Origin: Deltaproteobacteria bacterium
Lineage (GTDB): Bacteria > Myxococcota_A > UBA9042 > PHBI01 > JACKFB01
Length of the DNA stretch: 64,000 bases
NCBI GenBank assembly: GCA_020632695.1
Contig: JACKFB010000007.1
Span: forward strand, 124,001 to 188,000
Reading direction: 5' to 3'
Shown: positions 25,860 through 34,562 of the stretch, piece after piece
Layout of the letters: each line of letters begins with the position of its first letter
How positions within the stretch are numbered: position 1 is the stretch's first letter
The notes under the pieces: model-generated
Databases searched by the model: none
Told to the model about the DNA's origin: nothing
Seen by the model: only the letters and a program-made list of their open reading frames with translations
Program-made: the position numbers and the translations under genes

Positions 25860-26284
25860 GAAGGGGGACGCCGCGCGCCCCCCTCCCCCGAGGCGGCCCG
25901 CCGACGCGGGCCGCGTAGCCGCCCACGCGCCCGAGACAGCTTTCATGACTCGGGATTCGGCGAAGGCGCATGGGCGGCTATCAGAAGGGGGACGCCTCGC
26001 GCCCCCCTCCCCGCGGGCAGAGCCCGCAGGGCCCCTCCCCCCGAGCCGGCCCGCCGACGCGGGCCGCGTAGCCGCCCACGCGCCCGAGACAGCTTTCATG
26101 ACTCGGGATTCGGCGAAGGCGCATGGGCGGCTATCAGAAGGGGGACGCCTCGCGCCCCCCCCCGCGGGCAGAGCCCGCAGGGCCCCTCCCCCCGAGGCGG
26201 CCCGCCGACGCGGGCCGCGTAGCCGCCCACGCGCCCGAGACAGCCTTCATGACTCGGGAAGCGGCGAAGGCGCATGGGCGGCTA
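25860..26284. repeat. Three tandem copies of a structured 124-153-base repeat
   Basis: The copies are 25860-25983, 25984-26136 and 26137-26284; the first lacks a segment of about 27 bases containing GCGGGC-aga-GCCCGC. Each holds the hairpin GGCCCGC-cgac-GCGGGCC followed by a 65-base nested palindrome at 25916-25980, 26069-26133 and 26220-26284: TAGCCGCCCA at one end, TGGGCGGCTA at the other, with CCCGAG-N13-CTCGGG inside. The first two 65-mers are identical; the third differs at three bases, all outside the stems. It lies between two convergent genes, filling the whole gap. No protein-coding function is apparent. Confidence 0.9.
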
Positions 26285-26304
26285 CTCGCCGGCCCGCGCC
26301 CGGA

Positions 26305-26916
26305 CTACTTGCTCGCCGCCTTCCCGCTGAAGGTGTCGATGTTGCGCTCGATGCGCTTCAGGTTGGTCTCGGCCGTGCGGACGGCCGCCTCGAGTCGGGC
26401 GGCCTCCTCCGGGCGCAGCCCCAGATACCAGAGCCCGTCCGGGCCCTGACGCAGCAGCACCTCGTCCCCGGCCCAGGTGCGGACCGTGGCCTGACGCCCC
26501 TCGTCCGCCATCGTCACCGTCCGGACGCGAGCGCCCACCCGCGCCATCGCGGAGAGCGGCTCCGGCGCGGTGCCGGCCACCAGCGTGTCGAAGAGCGCGT
26601 GCCCGTCATCGAGGGCCCCACGCCGCCCGCCGTCGAGCGCCGCGAGCGCAGCCGCCTGCTTGTCGGTCGGGTAGCGCAGCCGGATGGCCTCTACCGACTT
26701 CTTCTCCGCCTTCACCCAGCGGTCGAAGAGGTCCACCGCAGCCGGGTCCAGCAGCATCCAGAGCGTATCCACGTCGCCCGCCTGACGCGCGCGGAGGATC
26801 GCGTAGTGCGCGGACTCCGGCGTCGCCTGATCCCCCATCGGGAGCGAGCAGGAAGCCACCAGCGCGAGAGCGCCCATCCCGAGCAGGGCTCTGCGTCCTC
26901 GAGGTCCACGGTTCAT
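26305..26916 (-). CDS. Small lipoprotein of unknown function
   Basis: The 203-residue protein has a lipoprotein signal (MNRGPRGRRALLGMG, lipobox VASC, Cys23). The mature part begins with helices (ATPESAHYAILRARQAGDVD, about 31-50) of the NTF2-like kind seen in many myxobacterial lipoproteins, then beta strands with TVRTWAGDEVLLRQGPDGLW, and a C-terminal helix. No catalytic motif was recognised. The ATG at 26916 lacks a Shine-Dalgarno and lies only 9 bases after a predicted -10 box. Its 3' end faces the tandem repeat cluster. Confidence 0.7.
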   Translation of the reverse strand: MNRGPRGRRALLGMGALALVASCSLPMGDQATPESAHYAILRARQAGDVDTLWMLLDPAAVDLFDRWVKAEKKSVEAIRLRYPTDKQAAALAALDGGRRGALDDGHALFDTLVAGTAPEPLSAMARVGARVRTVTMADEGRQATVRTWAGDEVLLRQGPDGLWYLGLRPEEAARLEAAVRTAETNLKRIERNIDTFSGKAASK

Positions 26917-26925
26917 CGGCGGCCG

Positions 26926-26954
26926 AGACTAGCCGTACCGCGGCGATCTCACAA
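26926..26954 (-). promoter_or_regulatory. Predicted promoter of the small lipoprotein gene, near-leaderless
   Basis: On the minus strand TTGTGA (26954-26949), 17-base spacer, TAGTCT (26931-26926). The ATG at 26916 would be within about 3 bases of the transcription start. Confidence 0.45.
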
Positions 26955-26970
26955 CATCGCCCCCCCTGAG

Positions 26971-27152
26971 TTGGCCGAGGCACCGCCTGAGTCGGCTACG
27001 GCCACCGCTGACGACGTCGCTTCCTCGCGTCAGGCCTGCGACGGGCGGGAATTGGCCGAGGCACCGCCTGAGTCGGCTACGGCCACCGCTGACGACGTCG
27101 CTTCCTCGCGTCAGGCCTGCGACGGGCGGGAGCCCGACTCGGCCTGCGCTCG
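26971..27152. repeat. Dispersed repeat family, tandem double copy
   Basis: An 81-base unit starting TTGGCCGAGGCACCGCC is repeated directly at 26971 and 27052, almost identically. The second copy continues into AGCCCGACTCGGCCTGC (27131-27147). GTCAGGCCTGCGAC occurs at 27029 and 27110. The reverse complement of this whole arrangement is found once at 62588-62684, with the same 7-base spacing between the two conserved blocks. No convincing coding frame crosses it. Confidence 0.88.
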
Positions 27153-27270
27153 GTCGCGCCGCCGTCAGCGGCGGCCTCGCTCGCCTCATTCGGCGCCTCT
27201 ACATCCGGGCTGGGTGGCGCGTCGCGGGGCGGGTGGCTGGGGTGGGGGTTGGGCGCTCGGTCGTGACGGT

Positions 27271-27659
27271 TCGGACTCGGGTTCTCGGTCTCGGGCTCGG
27301 GGTCAGGCTCGGGCTCGGCCTCGGGCTCAGGCTCGGGCTCAGGCTCGGGCTCGGGCTCAGGCTCAGGCTCGGTGTCGGCCTCGGCCTCGGTGTCGGGCTC
27401 GGTCAGGCTCGGGCTCGGTGTCGGGCTCGGAGTCGGGCTCGGGCTCGGCTCGGGCTCGGACTCGGACTCGGACTCGGACTCGGACTCGGGCTCGGGCTCG
27501 GACTCGGACTCGGACTCGGGCTCGGGCTCGGGCACGGCCTCGGGGTCGGCCTCGGACTCGGGCTCGGACTCGGACTCGGGCTCGGGCTCGGGCTCGGCCT
27601 CGGCCTCGGACTCGGACTCGGGCTCGGACTCGGACTCGGTCACGGTCTCGGGCTCGGCC
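27271..27659. repeat. CTCGGN hexamer array (CTCGGG/CTCGGA type)
   Basis: About 390 bases of GGCTCG and GACTCG hexamers on the plus strand. Read on the minus strand the array would give long runs of P-E and S-E, but no ribosome site or domain accompanies it. GGG-CTC-GGG-CTC-GGG runs resemble G-quadruplex-forming sequence. It separates the dispersed repeat from the TRAP operon. The rest of the 26917-27788 gap shows only G+C-rich spacer and a short GCC/CCG run at 27656-27710. Confidence 0.9.
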
Positions 27660-27788
27660 GCCGCCACCGCCGCCGCCGCGGGCTCCGGCCGCCGCCGCCG
27701 CCGCGGGGCGCATTGACGGGAGGCTCCGGCCATGGGAAGAGGCGGTCTCACCACCTCGTCTCACGCACCGTCACGCGCGGGAGGGTCC

Positions 27789-28706
27789 GTGGCTCCGAAG
27801 CAACACGGCGTCATCTTGTTCAGCCTGCTGGCGGCTACGGCCGCGGGCTGCAATCTCACCAAGATGGCTGCGGGGCAGACCATCGCCATCATCGAGGCGG
27901 GCAAGCCCAGCGTGGATGCCCAGCCGGACCTCCGCGTGGCGCGGGTCTCGATCGAGTCGAACCTCGGCATGATGGAGGGCCTGCGCCTCACCAAGCCAGA
28001 CGACGCGCGCCTGTACGCGCTCATGGGCGAGGCCTACACCGGCTACGCCTTCGGCTTCGTGGAGGACGACCTCGACGCCGCCGAGCTCGAGTCGGAGCGG
28101 GAGGTCATCTCGGACCGGGCCGCCCTGCTCTACCTGCGCGGACGCGCTGCTGCGCTCGAGGCGCTGAAGCTGAAGCGCGGCATCCCCGACCTGGTCGAGG
28201 CCTCCGACGCCGAGTTCGAGGCGGCGCTGGCGAAGCTGCGGGTCGAGGACGTCGGCTCGCTCTTCTGGGCCGCCAACGCCTGGGGAAACCTGGTCAACCT
28301 CCGGCAGGACCCCGTCCTCCTGATGGAGATGCCGCGGATCGAGGCGATGATGGCGCGGGTGCTGGAGCTGGACGAGACCTACTACGACGGCGGCGCACAC
28401 CTCTTCTACGCGCTGATGAAGCTGGCCGTCCCCGCGGCGCTGAGCGACGAGACGGAGGCGGCCGCCCGCCACTTCGACACGGCGCTGCGCATCGCCGACG
28501 GCAAGAACATGCTCATCGTGGCGCTGCGCGCGCGCTTCTTGCTGGTGGCGCTGCGCGACCGCGAGGGCTTCCGCGAGGCGCTCGAGACCGTGCTCGACAC
28601 CGAGCCCGAGCTTTCGCGCGAGCACAACCTGCTCAACGCCCTCGCCCGCGAGCGCGCCCGCCGCTGGCTCGCCCGGATCGACCGCTTTTTCCCCACGGGA
28701 GGCTGA
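27789..28706 (+). CDS. TRAP transporter-associated lipoprotein TatT-like
   Basis: The GTG at 27789 is preceded by GGGAGGG at good spacing; an upstream ATG at 27732 would add 19 residues before the signal peptide. The 305-residue product is a lipoprotein (lipobox AAGC, Cys about 22) made of helical TPR-like repeats, with typical phrases LYALMGEAYTGYAFGFVEDD and HYFDTALRIADGKN-like turns. It matches the TatT component known from Treponema pallidum, which sits next to a DctP-type binding protein. Here too it directly precedes dctP (3-base gap), dctQ and dctM. In the family it forms a trimer that binds the solute receptor in the periplasm. Confidence 0.85.
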   Translation: MAPKQHGVILFSLLAATAAGCNLTKMAAGQTIAIIEAGKPSVDAQPDLRVARVSIESNLGMMEGLRLTKPDDARLYALMGEAYTGYAFGFVEDDLDAAELESEREVISDRAALLYLRGRAAALEALKLKRGIPDLVEASDAEFEAALAKLRVEDVGSLFWAANAWGNLVNLRQDPVLLMEMPRIEAMMARVLELDETYYDGGAHLFYALMKLAVPAALSDETEAAARHFDTALRIADGKNMLIVALRARFLLVALRDREGFREALETVLDTEPELSREHNLLNALARERARRWLARIDRFFPTGG

Positions 28707-28709
28707 CCG

Positions 28710-29759
28710 ATGCGCCGATTTCGTACCCTGAGCGTCGCGCTCCTGGCCCTGGCGATGACCGCCGGCCCGGCCCTGGCGACCACCCTCAAGCTGGCCACCC
28801 TGGCTCCCAAGCGCTCCGCCTGGGGCAAGCTCTTCGAGCACATGGCGGCCGAGCTGGGCGAGCGCACCGGCAACCAGCTCGCCGTCGACATCTTCGACTC
28901 CGGCGTCCAGGGCGACGAGAAGGAGGTGGTCGAGAAGATGAAGAGCGGCCAGCTCCAGATGGCGGCCATCACCGTGGTCGGCCTGGCCAAGATCGTGCCC
29001 GACACCATCGTGTTCCAGCTCCCCGGCCTCTACGACTCCCCGGCCGAGCTGGACCGCGTGCGCACGGCGCTGGCGCCGCAGATCGAGGCCTCGATGGAGG
29101 CCGCCGGCTTCATCCTGCTGGGGTGGGGCGACGTGGGCCCGCTCTACATCTTCAGCAACACGCCGGTCGTGGCGCCCGACGACCTGAAGAAGACCAAGTT
29201 CTGGACCTGGACCGACGACCCGGTCGGCCCCGCCGTGGCTCGGCTGGCGGGCACCGCCGGCGTGCCGCTGGGCGTCCCCTCGGTGACCTCGGCCCTGGCC
29301 AACGGCAAGGTGGACGCCTACCTGACCAGCCCCCTCGCTGGCGTCAGCCTGCGTTGGTACAACCGGTCGAGCCACATCAACCCGTGGCCGGCCGCCATGG
29401 GCATCGGCGCGGTCGTGATGGCCAAGCCGGCCTACGATGCCCTGCCGGCCGACCAGCAGAAGGCGCTGCGCGAGGTCGCCGCCAAGTGGTCGACCATCCT
29501 CACCAAGAAGGTCCGGCAGGACAACACCAAGACCCTCGAGCTGATGGCTGGCAAGGCCTACGACGGCGTCAAGGTGAGCGACGCGGGCCTGCTCTCGGTG
29601 GGCGCTCGCAAGCCCGGCGTCGACAAGCCCATCATCACGCCGGTGCCCGCGGACGCCCAGGCGAAGTGGCGCGCCATCTTCGTGAAGGTCCAGGACGAGC
29701 TGGCGGGCAAGGTGTACTCGCAGAAGCTCCTCGATCAGGTGCGTGGGCTGGTCAAGTGA
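28710..29759 (+). CDS. TRAP transporter solute-binding protein (DctP family)
   Basis: The 349-residue periplasmic receptor has a signal peptide (1-24, cleavage near GPALATTL). It begins with LKLATLAPKRSAWGKLFEHM, shows the DctP landmarks VDIFDSGVQGDEKEVVEKMK (about 62-81) and GQLQMAAITV, and the region FWTWTDDPVGPAVARLAGT around the ligand arginine position. It lies between tatT and dctQ with 3-base and overlapping junctions. The ligand is not predictable; the TatT-linked subfamily is thought to bind hydrophobic molecules. Confidence 0.92.
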   Translation: MRRFRTLSVALLALAMTAGPALATTLKLATLAPKRSAWGKLFEHMAAELGERTGNQLAVDIFDSGVQGDEKEVVEKMKSGQLQMAAITVVGLAKIVPDTIVFQLPGLYDSPAELDRVRTALAPQIEASMEAAGFILLGWGDVGPLYIFSNTPVVAPDDLKKTKFWTWTDDPVGPAVARLAGTAGVPLGVPSVTSALANGKVDAYLTSPLAGVSLRWYNRSSHINPWPAAMGIGAVVMAKPAYDALPADQQKALREVAAKWSTILTKKVRQDNTKTLELMAGKAYDGVKVSDAGLLSVGARKPGVDKPIITPVPADAQAKWRAIFVKVQDELAGKVYSQKLLDQVRGLVK

Positions 29760-30355
29760 GTGAGGCCGCCGCCCCGCCTCGCGGGTCCATCGGCTGGCTC
29801 TACGGCGTCGCGCTGGCGCGGGTGGAGCAGTGGCTGGTCTTCGCGCTGCTGATGGCCGTCATCGGGCTCTCGGCGGTGGAGCTCATCGTCCGGAACCTGC
29901 AGCTCGACCTCTTCGACCGGGTCACGGCCCAGGTCGCCAGCTACTTCCTGGCCTTCCACCTGGGGCTCTTCGGCGGCGTCCTGGCCTGCCGCGACGCCCG
30001 CCACATCGCCATCGACGCGCTGGCCCCTCACCTGCCCCAGCGTCTGCGGCGCCCCATCCAGGCCGTGCTGCTGGCCGTCGCCGCGCTCACCTGCGCCTGG
30101 CTTGCGGCGGTGGCCTGGGACTACGTGTTCCACCAGATCGAGGCCGGGACCACCATCGTCCCCGGCCTCACCAGCGGCTTCTGGAGCGAGCGCCTCTGGA
30201 AGTTCCCCCTGGTGCTGGCCTTCGCCTGGATGGCCCTGCACTTCGGGGTGACCGCCGTCGCGGCCGCTCGCGGCACCCTGCCCGACCCGCTGCACGTGGG
30301 CGGCGTCGACCCCGCGCATGAGCAGAGCCTGGACGTCCACGAGGACGCGGCCTGA
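29756..30355 (+). CDS. TRAP transporter small permease (DctQ)
   Basis: The GTG at 29756 overlaps the dctP stop by 4 bases. The 199-residue membrane protein has four hydrophobic segments: WLVFALLMAVIGLSAVELIV, VASYFLAFHLGLFGGVLACR, PIQAVLLAVAALTCAWLAAV and WKFPLVLAFAWMALHFGVTA. The motif GGVLACRDARHIAID after the second helix is the usual DctQ signature. The last 25 residues are hydrophilic. It overlaps dctM by one base (TGATG). Confidence 0.92.
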   Translation: MSEAAAPPRGSIGWLYGVALARVEQWLVFALLMAVIGLSAVELIVRNLQLDLFDRVTAQVASYFLAFHLGLFGGVLACRDARHIAIDALAPHLPQRLRRPIQAVLLAVAALTCAWLAAVAWDYVFHQIEAGTTIVPGLTSGFWSERLWKFPLVLAFAWMALHFGVTAVAAARGTLPDPLHVGGVDPAHEQSLDVHEDAA

Positions 30356-31950
30356 TGGGCGCGCTCGCCAACCTCGGCGTCCTCGGCTACGCCCTGCTCG
30401 GAGGGCCGCTCTTCGTCGTCATCGCCCTGGCGACCCTGGTCGCCTACCACGGCGCCGACCCCGCCATCCCGATGGTCAACATCTTCGTGGCCATGGGCGC
30501 CCTGCTGGACAAGCCGCACCTGCTGCCGATCGCGCTGTTCATCTTCAGCGGCTACCTGCTGGCCCACTCGGGCACCCCCCGACGCACCGTGCGCCTCGCC
30601 GAGGCCATCTTCGGCACCATCCCCGGCGGCCTCGCCATCGTCGCCGTGGTCACCTGCTCCTTCTTCACCGCCTTCACGGGCGCCTCGGGCGTGACCATCG
30701 TCGCCATCGGCGGCCTGCTCTATCCCATCCTTGCGCAGCGCGGCTATCCGGAGCGCTTCAACCTCGGCGTGCTCACCGCGTCGGGCTCGTTGGGCCTGCT
30801 CTTCTTCCCCAGCCTCCCGGTCTTCATCCTGGCGACGGTGTACTCGCTGTCGGCGGGCAGCCACTCGGTCGAGCCCGAGGCCATCTTCGCAGGCGGCGTG
30901 GTCCCCGGGCTGCTGATGGTCGCCGTGCTCTCCGCGTGGTCCATCCGCGCCGGTGTCGTCAACCGCGTGGGGCGCACCCCCTTCCGCCTGGGCGAGGTCA
31001 TCGCCGCCGCCCGCGGCGCCATCGGCGAGGTGCTGCTGCCGGTCGCCCTCATCGCCGCCTTCCAGTTCGGCCTCATCGGCATCCACGAGGTCGCGACCTT
31101 CATCGCCGTCTACGTCCTCTTCATCGAGGTCGTGCTCTACCGCGACATCCACCCGGTCCGCGACCTGCCGCGCCTGGTGCGCGAGTCGATGGTGCTGGTC
31201 GGCGCCATCTTCATGATCCTGGCCGTCGTGCTGGGCATGAACAACTACCTGAAGGACCAGAAGATCCCCCAGATGATCCTGGCGACGGTCCAGGACCTCA
31301 TCGACTCGCCGGTCATCTTCCTGCTGGCGCTCAACGGGTTCCTGCTCATCATCGGCTGCCTGATGGACGTCTTCAGCGCCATCGTCGCCGTGCTGCCGCT
31401 CATCATCCCGCTGGCCGAGCAGTACCACATCGAGCCCGTGCATCTGGCCATCATCTTCCTGGCGAACCTGGAGATCGGCTACCTCACGCCGCCGGTGGGC
31501 CTGAACCTGTTCATCTCGGCCTTCCAGTTCCGCAAACCGGTGCTGGACGTCTATCGGGCGGTGGTCCCGGCCATCGCGCTGTTGATGGTGTGCCTGGCGG
31601 CCATCACCTACATCCCGTCGCTGACGCTGGCGCTGCCGCGAGCCATGGGCATGGTCAGCGAGGCCGCCGCCGCGCCCGGGACCGAGGGCGCCGTCGAGTC
31701 GGACTCCGACGAGCTGCTGCGCGAGCTCGAGCTGGACGGCCTGGACGACGCGCTGCCCGAGGACGAGGCCGCGCCGGCCGGCCTGCAGGACGCCGCCCCG
31801 GAGCAGGACGAGGAGGCGCCGGGCGAGTCGGCCGAGGACGCCGCCGCCCGCGAGCAGGCCGAACGGCGGGAGCTGGAGAAGCTGTTGGAGTCGGACTCGC
31901 CAGCCGGCGCGGGCGACGACGACGAGCTGCAGAAGCTCCTCGACGAGTGA
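30355..31950 (+). CDS. TRAP transporter large permease (DctM) with acidic tail
   Basis: The 531-residue protein has about 440 residues of the standard DctM core with some twelve hydrophobic helices. They include VNIFVAMGALLDKPHLLPIA, GCLMDVFSAIVAVLPLIIPL and NLEIGYLTPPVGLNLFISAF, where the last two are conserved in all DctM proteins and form the transport path. After the core, an acidic Ala/Glu/Asp tail of about 90 residues (31680-31950) follows, with SDELLRELELDGLDDAL and the end DDELQKLLDE. Such a tail is not part of the usual family. It ends the operon. Confidence 0.92.
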   Translation: MGALANLGVLGYALLGGPLFVVIALATLVAYHGADPAIPMVNIFVAMGALLDKPHLLPIALFIFSGYLLAHSGTPRRTVRLAEAIFGTIPGGLAIVAVVTCSFFTAFTGASGVTIVAIGGLLYPILAQRGYPERFNLGVLTASGSLGLLFFPSLPVFILATVYSLSAGSHSVEPEAIFAGGVVPGLLMVAVLSAWSIRAGVVNRVGRTPFRLGEVIAAARGAIGEVLLPVALIAAFQFGLIGIHEVATFIAVYVLFIEVVLYRDIHPVRDLPRLVRESMVLVGAIFMILAVVLGMNNYLKDQKIPQMILATVQDLIDSPVIFLLALNGFLLIIGCLMDVFSAIVAVLPLIIPLAEQYHIEPVHLAIIFLANLEIGYLTPPVGLNLFISAFQFRKPVLDVYRAVVPAIALLMVCLAAITYIPSLTLALPRAMGMVSEAAAAPGTEGAVESDSDELLRELELDGLDDALPEDEAAPAGLQDAAPEQDEEAPGESAEDAAAREQAERRELEKLLESDSPAGAGDDDELQKLLDE

Positions 31951-32025
31951 GCCTCCGGCGACCGCCGCAGCGACCGCAGCCGCCTGGCGCGAGGGCCGAA
32001 CAGTCACCGGGTGCCATTCTTTGAT

Positions 32026-32053
32026 TTGATCGGCGGGCGCCGGCCCGTATACT
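32026..32053 (+). promoter_or_regulatory. Predicted promoter of the second cysteine-rich lipoprotein gene
   Basis: TTGATC (32026-32031), 16-base spacer, TATACT (32048-32053), five of six in the -10 box. The leader to the ATG at 32125 would be about 65 bases. Confidence 0.5.
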
Positions 32054-32124
32054 CCCGCGACGCACGCCCTGCGCTCGATTCGGGGCGCGACCGATCAGCG
32101 ACGCGAGAGCGTCGGAGGGACCAC

Positions 32125-33972
32125 ATGTCGGCACGAAGCCTGTTCGCCCCCGCCCTTGTCCTTGGCCTCCTGCTGGCCGGCGCCTCTCTGTCGTCATGCG
32201 ACGGCAAGTCCGACGGGACCCCCTGCGACTCGGACCAGGCCTGTCAGCAAGGCAACGTCTGCGTGTCCTCCGTCTGCACCGCCGTGGCGTGCGAGACGGC
32301 GGGCGACTGCTTCAGCATCGACCACATCTGCGCCGACACCGGCGCCGGCAAGTTCTGCAGCGCGCCCGAGTGCGGCTGCGCGACCTGCGGCACCTGCAGC
32401 CTCGGGCAGATCTGCAGCCAGGGTCAGTGCAAGACCGATCCGGGCGGCCCCGGCCCCTGCACCGACACCTTCTGCCCTGGCAAGGCGTGCATCGCCGACA
32501 GCGAGTGCGACATCACGACCGAGAAGTGCGTCGAGGGCGCCTGCTGGAGTCAGGACGCCTGCTTCGCCAGCACCGACTGCCTGAGCGACCAGGTGTGCGA
32601 GGGCCACGCGTGCCGCGCCTGCGTCGGCGCCGAGTGCCCGACCACCGACTGCACCGTGACCGGCTGCGAGACCGGGAAGGTGTGCGACGCGACGACGAAG
32701 GAGTGCAAGGACGAGCCCGCGAACTCGGGCGATCAGTGCGGCGTCTGCGCGAGCGCGACCGACTGCCCCAGCGGCTGGTCCTGCGATCCGCTGGCCAGCG
32801 GCAAGGCCTGCCTGAAGCCCTGCACCAACGAGAACGACTGCACCACCGGCTGGTCCTGCCAGGGCGGCAAGTGCACGCCGGCAGGCTATCGCTGCGACAA
32901 GTGCATCAGCGAGGGCTGCCCCGACGGACAGGTCTGCGACACCATCGGCGGCACCTGCAAGGCGCCGCGCGCGCTGTGTGAGCCCTGCACCTACTCCTGG
33001 GAGTGCGGGCCCGAGGCCGCGTGCCTGCGGCTGGAGACCGGCGCGCGGGTGTGCAAGCCGCGCTGCGCGGCGGCCACGGACTGTCCTGGCGGCGGCGTGT
33101 GCGAGGTCGACTCCGACACCCAGATCCAGTACTGCAAGTCGGTGGCGGGCGCCTGCTGCTACGAGGAGGCCGCCGGGGCCTGCGGACCCGTCGACGTCTG
33201 CGACCCGCCCTGCGGCGGCGCGACGCCTTTCTGCAAGGACTCGAGCTGCGTGCAGTGCCTCAACGACACCCACTGCGAGGACGGCGCCAAGTGCAACGCC
33301 GCCGGCACCTGCCAGGGCGAGAACCAGGAGTGCTTGGACCCCACGCCCTTCCTCTGGGAGGGCAAGTGCGTGGCGTGCCTGAACAACACCCACTGCACCA
33401 CCGGCTACTGCGCGTCGGCCACCCACACCTGCGAGGAGTCGGGCGACGTCTGCTCGAGCTGCAGCGGCTCCTACCCGGCCTGCGCCGAGGTGGGCGGCGA
33501 GCTCTTCTGCGTGCCCTGCACCGATGACAGCTACTGCAAGAGCGGCTGCAAGTGCGACACCACCAGCTACACCTGCGAAGGCAATTGCGTGACCGACACC
33601 TTCGAGGAGTGCAAGAGCGACGCCGACTGCGACCCGGGCATCACCGGCTTCAACCTGACCTGCGAGCTCTCGTCCGGGCTCTGCGTCGACGCGTCGGGCG
33701 GCTGCGACGACATCACCGCCTTCTGCAAGGGCGGCGGGAAGTGCTCCAACATCCTCGAGGCGTTCGGCCTCGGCGGAGGCGGCGCGGGCTTCCCGATCCC
33801 CCTGCCCGGCGGCGGTGGCGGAGGCGCTCCCACGCTGCCCGGCGGCTGCGAGTGCAACGGCCTGGTCGAGCTGGTCTCCCCGCCGGAGAAGAAGGTGTGC
33901 GGCACCGGCTTCTGCTTCGGCTTCTCGGCGCTGATCGGCTCCGGCTCGGACGTCTGCTTCCCGGCGAACTGA
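32125..33972 (+). CDS. Cysteine-rich lipoprotein
   Basis: The ATG at 32125 is preceded by GGAGGG; an open frame upstream adds 38 residues that overlap the promoter. The 615-residue product has lipobox LSSC (Cys about 25) and then a body in which cysteine recurs every few residues (CDSDQACQQGNVCVSSVC and similar knots). Near the C-terminus a Gly-rich loop (GLGGGGAGFPIPLPG) interrupts the pattern. No enzyme motif was found. It resembles the protein at 6650-9244 in style but lacks the P-D-T linker. Two hairpins follow the stop. A surface or outer-membrane role is inferred from the signal only. Confidence 0.8.
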   Translation: MSARSLFAPALVLGLLLAGASLSSCDGKSDGTPCDSDQACQQGNVCVSSVCTAVACETAGDCFSIDHICADTGAGKFCSAPECGCATCGTCSLGQICSQGQCKTDPGGPGPCTDTFCPGKACIADSECDITTEKCVEGACWSQDACFASTDCLSDQVCEGHACRACVGAECPTTDCTVTGCETGKVCDATTKECKDEPANSGDQCGVCASATDCPSGWSCDPLASGKACLKPCTNENDCTTGWSCQGGKCTPAGYRCDKCISEGCPDGQVCDTIGGTCKAPRALCEPCTYSWECGPEAACLRLETGARVCKPRCAAATDCPGGGVCEVDSDTQIQYCKSVAGACCYEEAAGACGPVDVCDPPCGGATPFCKDSSCVQCLNDTHCEDGAKCNAAGTCQGENQECLDPTPFLWEGKCVACLNNTHCTTGYCASATHTCEESGDVCSSCSGSYPACAEVGGELFCVPCTDDSYCKSGCKCDTTSYTCEGNCVTDTFEECKSDADCDPGITGFNLTCELSSGLCVDASGGCDDITAFCKGGGKCSNILEAFGLGGGGAGFPIPLPGGGGGGAPTLPGGCECNGLVELVSPPEKKVCGTGFCFGFSALIGSGSDVCFPAN

Positions 33973-33990
33973 CCCGGACCGGGACCCTAC

Positions 33991-34018
33991 CGTCCGGCGA
34001 GCCGCTGCCCGCCGGACG
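33991..34018 (+). terminator. Terminator hairpin 1 after the cysteine-rich lipoprotein gene
   Basis: CGTCCGGCG, a 10-base loop and CGCCGGACG form a perfect 9-base-pair stem 19 bases after the stop codon. It is followed by ATTCC rather than a T-run. Confidence 0.55.
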
Positions 34019-34048
34019 ATTCCACCGCCAGGCCCGCCGCCAGGCCCA

Positions 34049-34081
34049 CCGCCAGCGCCCGCGCGCTGGCGGTGTCATTTT
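34049..34081 (+). terminator. Terminator hairpin 2, with T-rich tail
   Basis: ACCGCCAGCGC, loop CCGC, GCGCTGGCGGT: a perfect 11-base-pair stem at 34049-34074 followed by GTCATTTT. This is the best intrinsic terminator in the window. Confidence 0.75.
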
Positions 34082-34562
34082 CGGCGCCCGGCGCGCGGCT
34101 ACCACCCACCGGCGCCCGCGCCAGGGGCCGTTCTGCCTCGGGCCGCGCGCTCTCCCACCGATCCCCACGGCGGGCCCCACTTTCTCCCCCGGACCGAGGT
34201 CAGATCGGGGGGACGGCGGCCCTGACGCTCGCGATCGCGCGTAGTTTCAGCCGGTTCCGCCCGGGAGCCCTCTCGGTGCGGATCGTGGTGGCGCGTGGTT
34301 CGGAAGGCACGGAAACCAGCCCGCAGCGGCGGCTTCCGGGCAGCGCGGAGCTGCGTCCGCCGGATTGCACTGAACATAAGGTGGGTATGTGCCAGTCACA
34401 TTACCCAGCTTCGATCCATCTTCTCCCACCTCGGCGGGTTGGACGCGTGATATTGCGGCAAATCCGACCTCGTGCCGCTACATCTAGTGGTGGGGTCACG
34501 GTGGAGCCCCCATCCCGGCGCAGCCCCCCCGATCCGTTTCAACTCCCCGTCAAGCTTGGCCC
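34082..34562. other. Intergenic stretch upstream of mraZ, no gene seen
   Basis: About 480 bases less G+C-rich than the surrounding genes. No supported coding frame and no tRNA-like structure was found. A small dyad GCGGCA-N12-TGCCGC lies near 34455-34480. It could hold further regulatory sites of the dcw cluster or a small RNA, but nothing specific can be supported. Confidence 0.35.

Noticed and set aside
25860..26284. CRISPR array
   Set aside because: The repeats are 124-153 bases with no unique spacers between them, and no cas gene is present.
27077..27754. Glu/Pro/Ser-rich open frame on the minus strand, about 225 residues
   Set aside because: It is a by-product of the CTCGGN array: all frames are open, there is no ribosome site or conserved domain, and the end runs into the dispersed repeat.
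27233..30355. 1040-residue open frame ending with DctQ
   Set aside because: Only the last 199 residues are real (DctQ from GTG 29756); the rest is out of frame with tatT and dctP.
34082..34562. tRNA or small structured RNA upstream of mraZ
   Set aside because: No cloverleaf, no T-loop-like GTTCRANNC in a fitting context, and only one short dyad; nothing specific could be supported.
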